A stretch of DNA of 64,000 nt from Tautonia marina (GTDB lineage Bacteria > Planctomycetota > Planctomycetia > Isosphaerales > Isosphaeraceae): the NCBI RefSeq assembly GCF_009177065.1, contig NZ_WEZF01000003.1:1-64000 (forward strand), in the 5' to 3' direction. The position numbers and the translations under genes were made by a program. The notes beneath the pieces were generated by a model that was given only the letters and a program-made list of their open reading frames with translations, had not been told where the DNA came from and searched no databases. The number at the start of each line of letters is the position of its first letter. The first letter of the stretch is position 1. Shown here piece after piece: positions 55,600 to 64,000 of the stretch.

Positions 55600-56298
55600 A
55601 TGACGCATCTCCGTCGTGATCGCCTCTGCCCGCTTTGTGACGGAATCCGACTGGAACCGTTTCATCAGGATCGAGTCCGCGAATACCTTCGATGTGGTGA
55701 GTGTGGGTTGGTGTTTGTTCTGCCTGAGTCGTTTCTCTCCGTCGAGGACGAAAAAGCTTACTACGATCTTCATCAGAACGACCCAGCCGATGTTGCCTAC
55801 CGGCGATTCCTGAGCCGTCTCTCGGTGCCATTGATCCAACGGCTTTCGCCAGGGGCTTCAGGACTCGATTTCGGCAGTGGGCCCGGACCAACCCTCGCGC
55901 AGATGTTGACTGAGTCTGGATTTCCGACACGGAATTATGACCCGATCTACGCGCCCGACCACCAGGTCTGGAACCACTCGTATGACTTTGTGGCCGCAAG
56001 CGAGGTCGTGGAACATCTACAGTCGCCACGCGCGGAACTGGAACGAATTTGGCAGATTCTGAAGCCTGGGGGCTGGCTGGGGATCATGACCAAACGCGTT
56101 TGGGATCTTCAAGCCTTCACGACCTGGCACTACAAGAACGATCCCACGCATGTCATCTTTTTCTCGGAGCAGACGTTCGTCTGGCTCGCCCGACACTGGT
56201 CCGCAACGCTGGAGATCGTCGGCCCCGACGTCGTACTCTTGCAGAAGTCGTCGAGTTCCGCTCCGGCGCCAAGGGAACAGGAGCTGAAGACATCATGA
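55600..56298 (+). CDS. class I SAM-dependent methyltransferase with N-terminal zinc-ribbon-like motif
   Basis: 232 residues from ATG at 55600. The N-terminus has CPLC and CGEC, a four-cysteine zinc-ribbon-like unit often found in C-methyltransferases that act on sugar nucleotides or metabolites. The SAM-binding motif I is GLDFGSGPGPT, followed by NYDPIYAP and a FVAASEVVEHLQ post-motif, then LKPGGWLGIMTK. Substrate unknown. It sits alone between two nearly identical initiator tRNA genes. Confidence 0.82.
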   Translation: MTHLRRDRLCPLCDGIRLEPFHQDRVREYLRCGECGLVFVLPESFLSVEDEKAYYDLHQNDPADVAYRRFLSRLSVPLIQRLSPGASGLDFGSGPGPTLAQMLTESGFPTRNYDPIYAPDHQVWNHSYDFVAASEVVEHLQSPRAELERIWQILKPGGWLGIMTKRVWDLQAFTTWHYKNDPTHVIFFSEQTFVWLARHWSATLEIVGPDVVLLQKSSSSAPAPREQELKTS

Positions 56299-56355
56299 TG
56301 GATACGCGCCGGCTCGAATTTTTCAGAAGATTTCGCAGGAATCAGCGTCAGCGTC

Positions 56356-56383
56356 TTGCAATCCGGAGTGGCTTTGATACGAT
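56356..56383 (+). promoter_or_regulatory. promoter of initiator tRNA copy 2
   Basis: TTGCAA (56356-56361), 16-bp spacer, TACGAT (56378-56383), ending 6 bp before the tRNA. Same layout as copy 1. Confidence 0.65.
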
Positions 56384-56389
56384 CTTCCT

Positions 56390-56462
56390 TGCACCGTGGA
56401 GCAGCGGTTAGCTCGCCAGGCTCATAACCTGGAGGTCGTAGGTTCGATTCCTACCGGTGCAA
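56390..56462 (+). tRNA. initiator tRNA-fMet (CAU), copy 2
   Basis: 73 nt; identical to copy 1 except for positions 4-5 (GG to AC) and 68-69 (CC to GT), which keep acceptor pairing. All initiator marks are the same. Confidence 0.92.
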
Positions 56463-56479
56463 CTTGACGAAGCAAATCA

Positions 56480-56528
56480 CGCCAGGCGGAACCCGGATGA
56501 TGACCGGGTTCCGCCTGGCGTTTTGTTT
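56480..56528 (+). terminator. rho-independent terminator of initiator tRNA copy 2
   Basis: Perfect 17-bp stem CGCCAGGCGGAACCCGG / CCGGGTTCCGCCTGGCG with a 7-nt loop and TTTTGTTT after it. The best terminator in the window. Confidence 0.85.
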
Positions 56529-56640
56529 GCGCTTGTGTCAGAAATGGTCTTCTCGTAGGCTCCCTGATCGCTCGCTGATCCGCTCCCGTGATCGGCTGGC
56601 AGTCGAGATTGCGCCCGAAGGATTGGGGAGGAGGCAATCG

Positions 56641-59376
56641 GTGAAGGCAACGATTCCGGCATGGTGCTTCCTCATCGCTCTGACGACCGGGACGGGAGCA
56701 TTGGGCCAGCCATCTCAGCCAACGTTGCGTTGGCTGGGACAGGTGGGAAGCGATCGCGTCTCAAGGTCCAGCACACCCGGACCCAACGGGGTGCAGGACC
56801 TGGTGTTCGAACTCAACGGTCTCCCAGCCCAGCAAGCGATCAAGAGCCTGACGCTTCGCGGCTACGGCCGAGATATCTGGGGCTATCCCGAAAGCGGGGG
56901 ACACTGGGCGGCCGATCTGCATCGGGAGCCGGGCTCTCCTCGTGCTCTGGTTTCGGTTGAGCCGAGCCATGACGAAACAGGGCGCAAGTTCGACATCGAG
57001 ATTGAGCTGGAAGGGGGCCAGCGTTTATCGAGGAGCGTTCAGGGGGGACGTGCTGACCTGCTCGCGCGGATGCCTGAGGTTCAACTCGCCGCCCGATGGG
57101 TCGGGCCAGATGGAACCGATCTGGTGAGCCCCGGCCCCTCGGTCGGACCTGATGGATTCGAGGACGCGAAGATCGAACTGGCCCGTCTCGCACCAGACCC
57201 AGAGGTGCGGGAACTGACACTCCTCGCCGAAAACGGCCCTTCCTGGACGTTCGGACCCAATCCGGAGGGGAACCACGACGCCTTGTTCATCCGATCGTCG
57301 GATGATCGGTCCCGAGGCGCACTGTACCTGAGTCCTGCGCCGGGCCTCGAAGGGAAACGCCTTCGGATCGACCTCTCGTACACCAATGGGACTCGGGATC
57401 GGGTGATTTTGGTGGCAGGTTCGGCCCCATTGGATCGAGCCGTTACCCGGGAACCGCTCCCGAAGATCACCTCAGACCCGACCCCGGTCCGATGGATTGG
57501 GCAGGACGACCGCGGCCCACTGGGTCCGGGTGCCGTGACGCTCGCCGTCGATCGAATCAGAACGCGAAACCTGCGAGCGGCAGTCCTGAGCGATGGCGTG
57601 ACCGGGGCGTGGGTCTTTGAGGGATCAGGGACGCGCGGATCGTCTGGGATGCCGTTCGTGGGAGAACGACGCAGGAGGCTGGACGTGCGAGAGGGATCGC
57701 GGCCGGGCTCCGTGCTCTTCTCGTTTGTTCCGTACCGAGACCTGGCCGGGGAGGAGATGACCCTGAGGTTGATCGAGGCGGATGGCCGGTCGTCATTGAT
57801 CCGGTTTTCGGGAGAGTCGTGTGATCCGCTCCGACGCTTTGCCGACCCCTCGGTCCGAGAGACCCGCGTTCGGCCCGGAGATGACCTGGCGGCGGTCGTC
57901 GCTCGAGGGGGGACGATTCGCCTTTCGTCAGGAATCTACGAGCTGGATCGGCCGCTCGACCTGCTGGAGCCGACGGCCTTGATCGGGGAGCCAGGGGCTG
58001 AGATTCGGTTCCGGCAGCGTCCCGGTGTCGAACCCTGGGCTGAAGCAATCGCGATTCGATCGCCCGGTCGCTCGACATTCTCGGGACTTCGAATTCGGTT
58101 CGACGGCCCGGTGCGATGGCATCCGCAGGCGGCCTGGGGCGCGGCGATTCTTGGTGTTCCGAATCTCGGGAAGAGGCCGGGAGGACCGGTGCATGTCGAA
58201 GCCAGGGGGCTCGACCTGGAAGCTCCCGTGGCGGGAAGTGACTGGGAAGAGGCGCCAAATTGCCTGAGGTTCCTCGATACGGACTCCGGTGTGATCGAAG
58301 GCTGCACGTTGAAGGGTGGGCCGATCATGATCTTTAACGGTCCCTGGCGAGTCGCAAGGAACCGGCACCGGGGAACACAGCCGAAGACGTTTGCCGGGTC
58401 GTTCCTCTCGGGTCGGGAGATTCGGGAGATTGAGATCGTCGAGAACGAGGTCCGTCCGGAACCGGCATCGGGCAAGCTGTATCGGTTTGTCGTCCTGGTG
58501 GATCGGGGGCATCGGGTCGCGGTTCGGAAGAACACGGTGGTCGGTGTCGGTCCGATGGACGATGACGAACGCCCGCATCCGAACGCGCCGGAGATCCTGT
58601 TGACGGAATCGTATCAGATCCGCTTCGAAGGTCGTCACGCGGGGGTGTCGGACGACGGCCGAGTGCTGGCAATTCCGGAGCCGCAGGGGAAGCATCCCGA
58701 GGTGGGGGAAGTCGTCGCCGTGCTTTCAGGTCCCGACGCCGGACGGTGGGCCGTGATCGAGCAGATCCTCGACCGAGGGGTGATGCTCGTTGATCGGCCG
58801 CTTCCGGCGGGGGATTATGACGTCTCGGTCACACTCGGGTTCGTCGAAACCTCGATCGAAGGGAATACGATTGATTGCCGGGGAAGTTCCGAGGGCCACC
58901 CGGTCGTCTTGACCGGAAATCACTACGGAACGAGGCTCATCGACAACGCGTTGCTGGGTGGAGGCAATGCGTTTCGACTGTCGGCGTACGCGACCAATTC
59001 CCCGTTTCATTATGCGTGGTCGCGTACCCCGCAGTTTGATCTGACGGTCGAGTCGAACACCGTGACCGACTCGGCTCTGGGAGGGTTGATGGCCGTCTCT
59101 CACGGTCCACAACACAAAACGAACCGGGGTCGGGTCTATCTCACGGGCTCGGTCTTGGGTAATACATTTCGGTGGACTGGAGCCGCGCCTCGTGGTTCCG
59201 GGAATGATCGGGTTGCCCTGACGGTCGGCCAGGTCCCCTCACTCGATCCAGGTGAGCTGATCTTGAAGACCGGGAGCAATCAGGCCCTCGATGCTCGAGG
59301 GGAATCGGTCCCGAATCCGATGCGAATTCTCGTCGGAACGGTGAACGATCGGCGCTATGAACCGACCGGAAAGTGA
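56641..59376 (+). CDS. secreted beta-helix protein with three N-terminal repeats
   Basis: 911 residues from a GTG with GGAGGAGG 6-7 nt upstream; a signal peptide follows. Three repeats of about 125 residues (about 25-140, 145-270, 275-400) each begin with RWxG and contain L-T/A-L-x-x-x-G-x-W-x-F/Y and LYLSPAPGLEGKRLRIDLSY-like strands. The C-terminal 500 residues are a right-handed beta-helix with AAVVARGGTIRLSSGIYELDRPL as first coils, like pectate-lyase-fold proteins. No catalytic residue is certain. The start of the following sialidase-like gene is 62 bp beyond the stop. Confidence 0.78.
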   Translation: MKATIPAWCFLIALTTGTGALGQPSQPTLRWLGQVGSDRVSRSSTPGPNGVQDLVFELNGLPAQQAIKSLTLRGYGRDIWGYPESGGHWAADLHREPGSPRALVSVEPSHDETGRKFDIEIELEGGQRLSRSVQGGRADLLARMPEVQLAARWVGPDGTDLVSPGPSVGPDGFEDAKIELARLAPDPEVRELTLLAENGPSWTFGPNPEGNHDALFIRSSDDRSRGALYLSPAPGLEGKRLRIDLSYTNGTRDRVILVAGSAPLDRAVTREPLPKITSDPTPVRWIGQDDRGPLGPGAVTLAVDRIRTRNLRAAVLSDGVTGAWVFEGSGTRGSSGMPFVGERRRRLDVREGSRPGSVLFSFVPYRDLAGEEMTLRLIEADGRSSLIRFSGESCDPLRRFADPSVRETRVRPGDDLAAVVARGGTIRLSSGIYELDRPLDLLEPTALIGEPGAEIRFRQRPGVEPWAEAIAIRSPGRSTFSGLRIRFDGPVRWHPQAAWGAAILGVPNLGKRPGGPVHVEARGLDLEAPVAGSDWEEAPNCLRFLDTDSGVIEGCTLKGGPIMIFNGPWRVARNRHRGTQPKTFAGSFLSGREIREIEIVENEVRPEPASGKLYRFVVLVDRGHRVAVRKNTVVGVGPMDDDERPHPNAPEILLTESYQIRFEGRHAGVSDDGRVLAIPEPQGKHPEVGEVVAVLSGPDAGRWAVIEQILDRGVMLVDRPLPAGDYDVSVTLGFVETSIEGNTIDCRGSSEGHPVVLTGNHYGTRLIDNALLGGGNAFRLSAYATNSPFHYAWSRTPQFDLTVESNTVTDSALGGLMAVSHGPQHKTNRGRVYLTGSVLGNTFRWTGAAPRGSGNDRVALTVGQVPSLDPGELILKTGSNQALDARGESVPNPMRILVGTVNDRRYEPTGK

Positions 59377-59437
59377 TCGTTGCCTGCTCTGGCACGGATC
59401 GCCGGTCGAACTTCAACCCGGCGAGACACAACGTGCC

Positions 59438-60631
59438 ATGAATCGACGACTCTTGCTGGCGATGGCCCTGATGGGAGGGATCGCCTCGACGACGGGAGCA
59501 GACGAACCGTTTCTGGAGCTTCAGGAGGTTTTTCCTCCGGAGCAACTCCACAACCACTCCTCCTGCATTGTGGAATGCGCCGACGGCAGTTTGCTGGTGA
59601 CCTGGTATCGCGGGTCAGGTGAACGGAAGGCCGACGACGTGCAGATTTATGGGGCCCGCAAGCCGGTCGGCGCCGCGTCCTGGGCTCCTCGATTCGTGAT
59701 GGCCGACACGCCGGATTATCCCGATTGCAATCCCGTGGCGTTTGTCCCTCCGGATGGCTCCCTCTGGCTCTTTTACCCGACAATCCTTGATCATCACTGG
59801 GAAGGAGCCTTGCTGAAGTACCATGTGAGCGATCGAAGTGAAGGGGAAGGACCGCCCTCGTGGTCGAAGAGTGGGGTGCTGCATGTCACTCCGACCGGCT
59901 TCGGCGAGGCCTATCAGGCCGCGATGGCTCGGATCGACGAGTTGGGGCTCCAGGTCAAGCCTGAACTGGTCGCGCTGATGAACGAGCGGGCCGACGACGA
60001 ACTGTATCAACGGCTCGGGTGGATGCCTCGCGTGCGGCCCCTGGTGCTGCCGACCGGACGTTGGCTGCTGCCCCTGTATACCGACACGTTCTCGGCCTCG
60101 ATCGTGGCGATCAGTGACGACAACGGCGGATCGTGGCGGTTCAGTTCGCCCATGATCGGCTACGGCAACATTCAGCCGGCACTCGTCCGACGAGAGGACG
60201 GGACCATTGTGGCCTACATGAGAAACAACGGTCCGGGTGAATCGGTCTGCGTAAGTGAGTCGCGGGACGACGGCGAAACGTGGTCGCCGGTGGAGCGATC
60301 CAACATTCCCAACCCCGGTACGAGCGTTGATGCGATCCGGCTCGAAAGTGGACGCTGGGCGCTCGTCTTTAACGATACGGTCAAGGGAAGACACTCGCTG
60401 GCCATCGCGCTGTCCGACGACGAAGGGAAAACCTGGTCCCACGTGCGACATCTCGCCGTGGATCCGGACGAAACGCAGGCGTTTCACTATCCGACGGTGT
60501 TACAGGCGCGAGACGGTTCTATCCACGTCAGCTACACGCACGGTCGACGACCGGAAGGGTCGACGATTGTGCATGCGAAATTGAACGAAGCGTGGGTCAT
60601 GGAAGGGGATGCCCCCCAGACCTCGCCTTGA
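59438..60631 (+). CDS. secreted sialidase/BNR-repeat protein
   Basis: 397 residues with a signal peptide (about 1-20, ALMGGIASTTGA). A six-bladed propeller of the sialidase superfamily is indicated by three Asp-boxes: SDDNGGSW, SRDDGETW and SDDEGKTW. The N-terminal LHNHSSCIVECADGSLLVTWYRG matches the exo-alpha-sialidase-like (GH33-type) family known from many planctomycetes, but the arginine triad cannot be checked by eye. Likely acts on exported glycans; sialic acid as substrate is unproven. Confidence 0.82.
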   Translation: MNRRLLLAMALMGGIASTTGADEPFLELQEVFPPEQLHNHSSCIVECADGSLLVTWYRGSGERKADDVQIYGARKPVGAASWAPRFVMADTPDYPDCNPVAFVPPDGSLWLFYPTILDHHWEGALLKYHVSDRSEGEGPPSWSKSGVLHVTPTGFGEAYQAAMARIDELGLQVKPELVALMNERADDELYQRLGWMPRVRPLVLPTGRWLLPLYTDTFSASIVAISDDNGGSWRFSSPMIGYGNIQPALVRREDGTIVAYMRNNGPGESVCVSESRDDGETWSPVERSNIPNPGTSVDAIRLESGRWALVFNDTVKGRHSLAIALSDDEGKTWSHVRHLAVDPDETQAFHYPTVLQARDGSIHVSYTHGRRPEGSTIVHAKLNEAWVMEGDAPQTSP

Positions 60632-60692
60632 TCGCTGACCTTCGCGAATTCAGGACATCTCGGATCATTCCCGTGCATGGAGACCGAACCCA

Positions 60693-62429
60693 GTGGACGA
60701 TGCCGCCGCGCCGAGTCGAGAGGGCCGAGGTTACGAGTGGGCGACTCGAGGAGACGTCAACGCCTTCTTCGGTCTCATGCTGGATAATGTCAGTGGCCTG
60801 ATCATCACGACCTCGCTCCTGGTGGGTGTGTTCGGCTTCCCCACCGAATTCGTGCTGACGCGGATGATTCCCGGTACCGCTCTGGGGGTGCTTGTCGGCG
60901 ATCTGGTGTTCACCGCGATGGCCTTCCGGCTGGCGCGTCGGACAGGTCGATCGGACGTGACGGCGATGCCGCTGGGACTCGACACGCCGAGCATCTTTGG
61001 CACGAGTTTGCTGGTCGTCGGGCCGGCATTTCTGATCGCTCGGGATCGAGGGATGGAATTGACCGAGGCGGCGGAACACGCCTGGTTCATCGGCATCAGC
61101 ATGCTGCTGGCCTCGGGGCTGTTCAAGTCACTCTGTGCACCGATGAGCGGCTGGATTCGTCGGGTTGTGCCGAGGGCCGGCCTGCTGGGATCGTTGATGG
61201 CGATTGCCCTGGTGGTCATCAGCTTTTTACCCTTGCTGAAGATTCTGGGTGATCCGATCCCGGGACTGCTGGCACTGGCGGTTATTCTGGTTTCGCTGAC
61301 AGCCCGATGGCGATTACCGTGGAATGTTCCGGGGGCGTTGGGGGCGGTGCTAGTCGGCTGTGTCGTTTATTACGGAATGCGGTTGGCGGAGGGTTTGTTT
61401 GGACTCCCGACCCCGCTCGGTGGTTCCGGTGAGACGTTCCCTGCAATCGCCGCCGGGTTACCACTGCCGATGGGAGCCTGGTGGACCTGGTTCCAGTCGA
61501 ATTGGGCGGAGGCATTTAACTACCTGGCCATCGCCTTGCCTCTTGCGCTGGCGACGGTCGTCGGAGGGATTGACTGCACCGAGAGCGCGGCAGCCGCGGG
61601 GGATGACTATCCGACCGGACAGATCATCTTTGTCGAAGGGCTCGCGACCCTGCTGGCGGGCGGGTTTGGAGGGGTGATCCAGACGACGCCGTACATCGGC
61701 CATCCCGCGTACAAGGCGATGGGAGGACGAGCGGCCTACACGCTGGCCACGGCCTTGTTTATTGGCGGAGCCGGGATGCTCGGCTATTTCGTTTGGATTT
61801 TCCGGCTCCTGCCGGAAGTAGTGGTTGCACCGATCCTGATCTTTATCGGGCTGGAGATTACCGCACAGTCGTTTATCGCCACACCGAAACGTCATTATCC
61901 GGCGTTGGCACTGGCAGTTGTGCCGGCACTGGCGTATCTGGTCAACTTGCTGCTCAAGGACGTGCTCTTCGATCCGGCCCTTGCTGAGGCTGGTCTCAGT
62001 TTCGGTTCCTTGAAAGAGTCGGCCCGACAAACGATCGGCACCGTGTCGATGCTGGCGGGAGGATTCATCTTGACAAGCCTGTTGTGGGCCACGGCACTGG
62101 CCCGACTCATCGACGGGCGGCTGCGGTCGGCTTCCTTGACGTTCCTGATCGCGGGAGTTCTGTCGCTGTTCGGGGTGATTCACTCCCCTCTGGTCTCCGA
62201 AAAGGTGATGCTCCCGAACCAGGCAATCGATGAAATGAAGCTGCAAGAACGGTACGAGGCCTCTCGAATGCAAACACCCTACCACTGGGCAGGGGCTTAC
62301 GCGGGGATCGCTCTGGTTTTGGCCGCGATCGGTCGGTTCGGGCGCCCCCCGGAGACAGAAGATCCGCATGACCTGCTCGAACCAACCGGACCAAAGAAAC
62401 CGGAACCGATCGGGATTTCGAGTGAGTAA
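60693..62429 (+). CDS. NCS2-type permease (xanthine/uracil or related)
   Basis: 578 residues from a GTG with GGAG about 10 nt upstream. About 12-14 membrane segments. MLDNVSGLIITTSLLVGVFGFP and VTAMPLGLDTPSIFGTSLLV, GGIDCTESAAAAGDDYPTGQII and TTPYIGHPAYKAMGGRAAYT match the NCS2/AzgA-like permease group; the latter two carry the conserved substrate-site polar residues. Planctomycetes carry several of these. Substrate (purine, pyrimidine or another anion) cannot be fixed from sequence. Confidence 0.82.
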   Translation: MDDAAAPSREGRGYEWATRGDVNAFFGLMLDNVSGLIITTSLLVGVFGFPTEFVLTRMIPGTALGVLVGDLVFTAMAFRLARRTGRSDVTAMPLGLDTPSIFGTSLLVVGPAFLIARDRGMELTEAAEHAWFIGISMLLASGLFKSLCAPMSGWIRRVVPRAGLLGSLMAIALVVISFLPLLKILGDPIPGLLALAVILVSLTARWRLPWNVPGALGAVLVGCVVYYGMRLAEGLFGLPTPLGGSGETFPAIAAGLPLPMGAWWTWFQSNWAEAFNYLAIALPLALATVVGGIDCTESAAAAGDDYPTGQIIFVEGLATLLAGGFGGVIQTTPYIGHPAYKAMGGRAAYTLATALFIGGAGMLGYFVWIFRLLPEVVVAPILIFIGLEITAQSFIATPKRHYPALALAVVPALAYLVNLLLKDVLFDPALAEAGLSFGSLKESARQTIGTVSMLAGGFILTSLLWATALARLIDGRLRSASLTFLIAGVLSLFGVIHSPLVSEKVMLPNQAIDEMKLQERYEASRMQTPYHWAGAYAGIALVLAAIGRFGRPPETEDPHDLLEPTGPKKPEPIGISSE

Positions 62430-62557
62430 GACTCGCCCCACTGACGTTTTTCCGACACAATGGAGTCATTGCGATTCCAGACGCGTTCGCCCCAGATGGT
62501 GGATTCGATGGTCGAGAGCCTTCTGACCACGAAAACCACTGATCGGAATCGCCTGGC

Positions 62558-64000
62558 ATGCTTGTCGGTGATCTGATGTACAAAGGAATTGCGGTCAGCC
62601 CGGGCGTTGTGGTCGGGGTCGCGTACTGCCTGGAAGGCCCGATGGGGCAATCCGAGGTCCAGCGACTGGCTGACGAATCCGACATTCCCGACGAACTCGC
62701 CCGATTTGATCATGCCTTGAAACAGGCGTCGGAAGAGCTGGAAGGCATGGTTGCCAAGGTTGCCCAGCAACTCGGGAGTGACGAGGCCGACATCTTTCGG
62801 TCGCACTACCAGATGGTGCGTGATCCCTCGCTGGTTGCCAAGGTGCACGAGGGAATTTGTGGATCCCGATTGACGGCGTCGTCGGCCTTGCAGTCGGTTT
62901 TGAAAGAGTATGCCTCGATCTTCGCGAGGAGTGGTCAGGAGCTGTTTCAGGAGCGCATGACCGATCTGCGAGATGTCTTCGCAAGGATCACGGCGCATCT
63001 GAACGTAAGTTCGAGCACTTCGGCAGCGATTGACTTGCTCGGTCATGAGGAACCGATCGTTCTGGTGACTCATGAAATCTTGCCGAGCCAGGCGATCAGC
63101 CTCGGTGAAATGCCGATTCACGGAATCGTGACCGAAGTGGGCGGAGGCACGAGCCATGCCGCGATCCTGTCTCGCAGCCGAGGCATCCCCGCCGTTTCCG
63201 GTGCAGCCGGGATTATTGGCCAGGCCAAAACCGGGGATCCGATCGTTGTCGACGGCCGAGATGGCATTGTGGTGCTTCGGCCTGATCCGGAAACCCTGGC
63301 CGCCTACCGCAAGATGCAGCGCGATTTCTTCGAGTTGAAGGATCGGCTGGTCATTAATCGTGATCAACCCGCCTGCCTTTCTGACGGCACGCTGATCGAG
63401 CTCCTGGCCAACGTCAATACGGTTGCCGATGCTACCACGGCCTCGGCGGTGGGTGCTTCGGGGGTTGGTCTGTATCGAACCGAGTACCTCTTTTTGACGC
63501 ATCCGGACGTGCCGGACGAGGACGAGCAATACGAGAATTACCGTCGCGTGATCGAAGCCGCTCCCGATCGCACGGCCACGATCCGAACCCTCGACCTCGG
63601 TGGCGATAAAACGGTTCCTTATCTCGGGCGGCAGCACGAGGCGAACCCATTCATGGGGTGGCGCTCGATTCGGCTTTCGTTTGAACATCCGAAATTTTTC
63701 GAGGTTCAGATTCGAGCGATCCTCCGAGCGGCCTTGCACGGGAAGGTCAGCATCCTCTTTCCGATGATCACGACCCTGGAGGAATTGCAGCACGTAAACC
63801 GGCTGGTCGATGAGGCACGACGAAACCTAAAACGCGCTGGAATTCCTTTTGGAGAAGACGTAAAGACCGGAGTGATGATCGAGGTTCCCGCGGCGGCCAT
63901 GTGTATTGATGCCATGCTGCAGGAAACCGACTTCATCTCAATTGGTTCGAATGACCTGATCCAGTACCTTGTGGCGGCGGATCGAGATAACCCCAAGGTT
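62558..64000 (+). CDS. ptsI: phosphoenolpyruvate-protein phosphotransferase (EI), 3' end outside the window
   Basis: 481 codons visible from ATG at 62558 (in-frame ATG at 62576 also possible); EI is normally about 575 residues, so about 95 are missing. Transfers phosphate from PEP to HPr. Active-site His200 is in VGGGTSHAAILSRSRG; SGVGLYRTEYLFL, LDLGGDKTVPYLG, MGWRSIRLS, IEVPAAAMCID and IGSNDLIQYLVAADRDN are the PEP/Mg-binding elements. The HPr-binding helical domain (about 30-150) is present. HPr and EII genes are not seen in the window. Confidence 0.94.
   Translation, partial: MLVGDLMYKGIAVSPGVVVGVAYCLEGPMGQSEVQRLADESDIPDELARFDHALKQASEELEGMVAKVAQQLGSDEADIFRSHYQMVRDPSLVAKVHEGICGSRLTASSALQSVLKEYASIFARSGQELFQERMTDLRDVFARITAHLNVSSSTSAAIDLLGHEEPIVLVTHEILPSQAISLGEMPIHGIVTEVGGGTSHAAILSRSRGIPAVSGAAGIIGQAKTGDPIVVDGRDGIVVLRPDPETLAAYRKMQRDFFELKDRLVINRDQPACLSDGTLIELLANVNTVADATTASAVGASGVGLYRTEYLFLTHPDVPDEDEQYENYRRVIEAAPDRTATIRTLDLGGDKTVPYLGRQHEANPFMGWRSIRLSFEHPKFFEVQIRAILRAALHGKVSILFPMITTLEELQHVNRLVDEARRNLKRAGIPFGEDVKTGVMIEVPAAAMCIDAMLQETDFISIGSNDLIQYLVAADRDNPKV

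Noticed and set aside
55384-56462. att sites of an integrated element (two tRNA copies as attL/attR)
   Set aside because: No integrase between or near them, and the copies differ in the acceptor stem, so a recent integration is unlikely; kept as duplication finding.
62297-63793. Minus-strand frame of about 500 codons opposite ptsI and the permease
   Set aside because: Antisense to ptsI, whose active site and motifs are clear.

Overview
The window looks like chromosomal DNA of a planctomycete, most probably of the Isosphaerales/Isosphaeraceae (Tautonia- or Isosphaera-like). This rests on the high GC content and on planctomycete-typical families: a DUF1573 protein, a planctomycete-type heme-binding cytochrome, a surface protein with an LExLExRxLLS-type N-terminal motif, exported sulfatase and Gfo/Idh oxidoreductase, BNR/sialidase and beta-helix proteins, and a STGPxTPEGK-type hypothetical protein. 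There are two long one-direction blocks: minus strand about 25.5-40.2 kb and plus strand about 43.9-64 kb. No plasmid or phage structural genes are seen. The only mobile-element signal is a tyrosine integrase running off the left edge, immediately downstream of a tRNA-Leu(GAG) gene.

Layout. 0-1.5 kb: integrase (3' end outside the window) and tRNA-Leu. 1.5-10.7 kb: M30-like secreted metallopeptidase, sulfatase plus Gfo/Idh pair, DUF1573 protein, glycosyltransferase, MFS nucleoside-type transporter. 10.5-25.4 kb: STGP protein, DUF4097 protein, ispH followed by a REP-like inverted pair, phosphoesterase, PNPOx-like protein, leucine-rich-repeat protein, endonuclease III, cytochrome, TPR protein, kdsD (Kdo pathway) and a very large anchored protein that may belong to lipopolysaccharide transport. 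25.5-40.2 kb (minus): aldolase, CAP protein, neutral zinc peptidase, SWIM-like protein, maf, propeller-like protein, Uma2-like protein, carB, DUF433-like protein, beta-class DNA methyltransferase, a CarH-like cobalamin protein without a DNA-binding domain, membrane protein, GH2-type sandwich protein. 40.5-50 kb: fabH, surface protein, lipoprotein, DUF2760 plus Hsp70 pair, and a murQ - sugar kinase - namZ operon that should salvage N-acetylmuramic acid. 50.2-56.5 kb: fatty-acid desaturase, a tRNA(CAU) gene interrupted by a 269-nt group I intron, two membrane glycosyltransferases, and two nearly identical initiator tRNA genes on either side of a methyltransferase gene. 56.6-64 kb: a three-repeat beta-helix protein, a sialidase-like protein, an NCS2-type permease and the start of ptsI.

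Best candidates for follow-up are the intron-bearing tRNA, the twin initiator tRNA genes with compensatory acceptor-stem changes, the stand-alone CarH-like cobalamin sensor whose Trp-x9-Glu-His motif is kept but whose light-state histidine is replaced by Gln, the muramic-acid salvage operon, and an 18-bp element shared upstream of two unrelated planctomycete genes. All calls come from reading the sequence; no database search was run.
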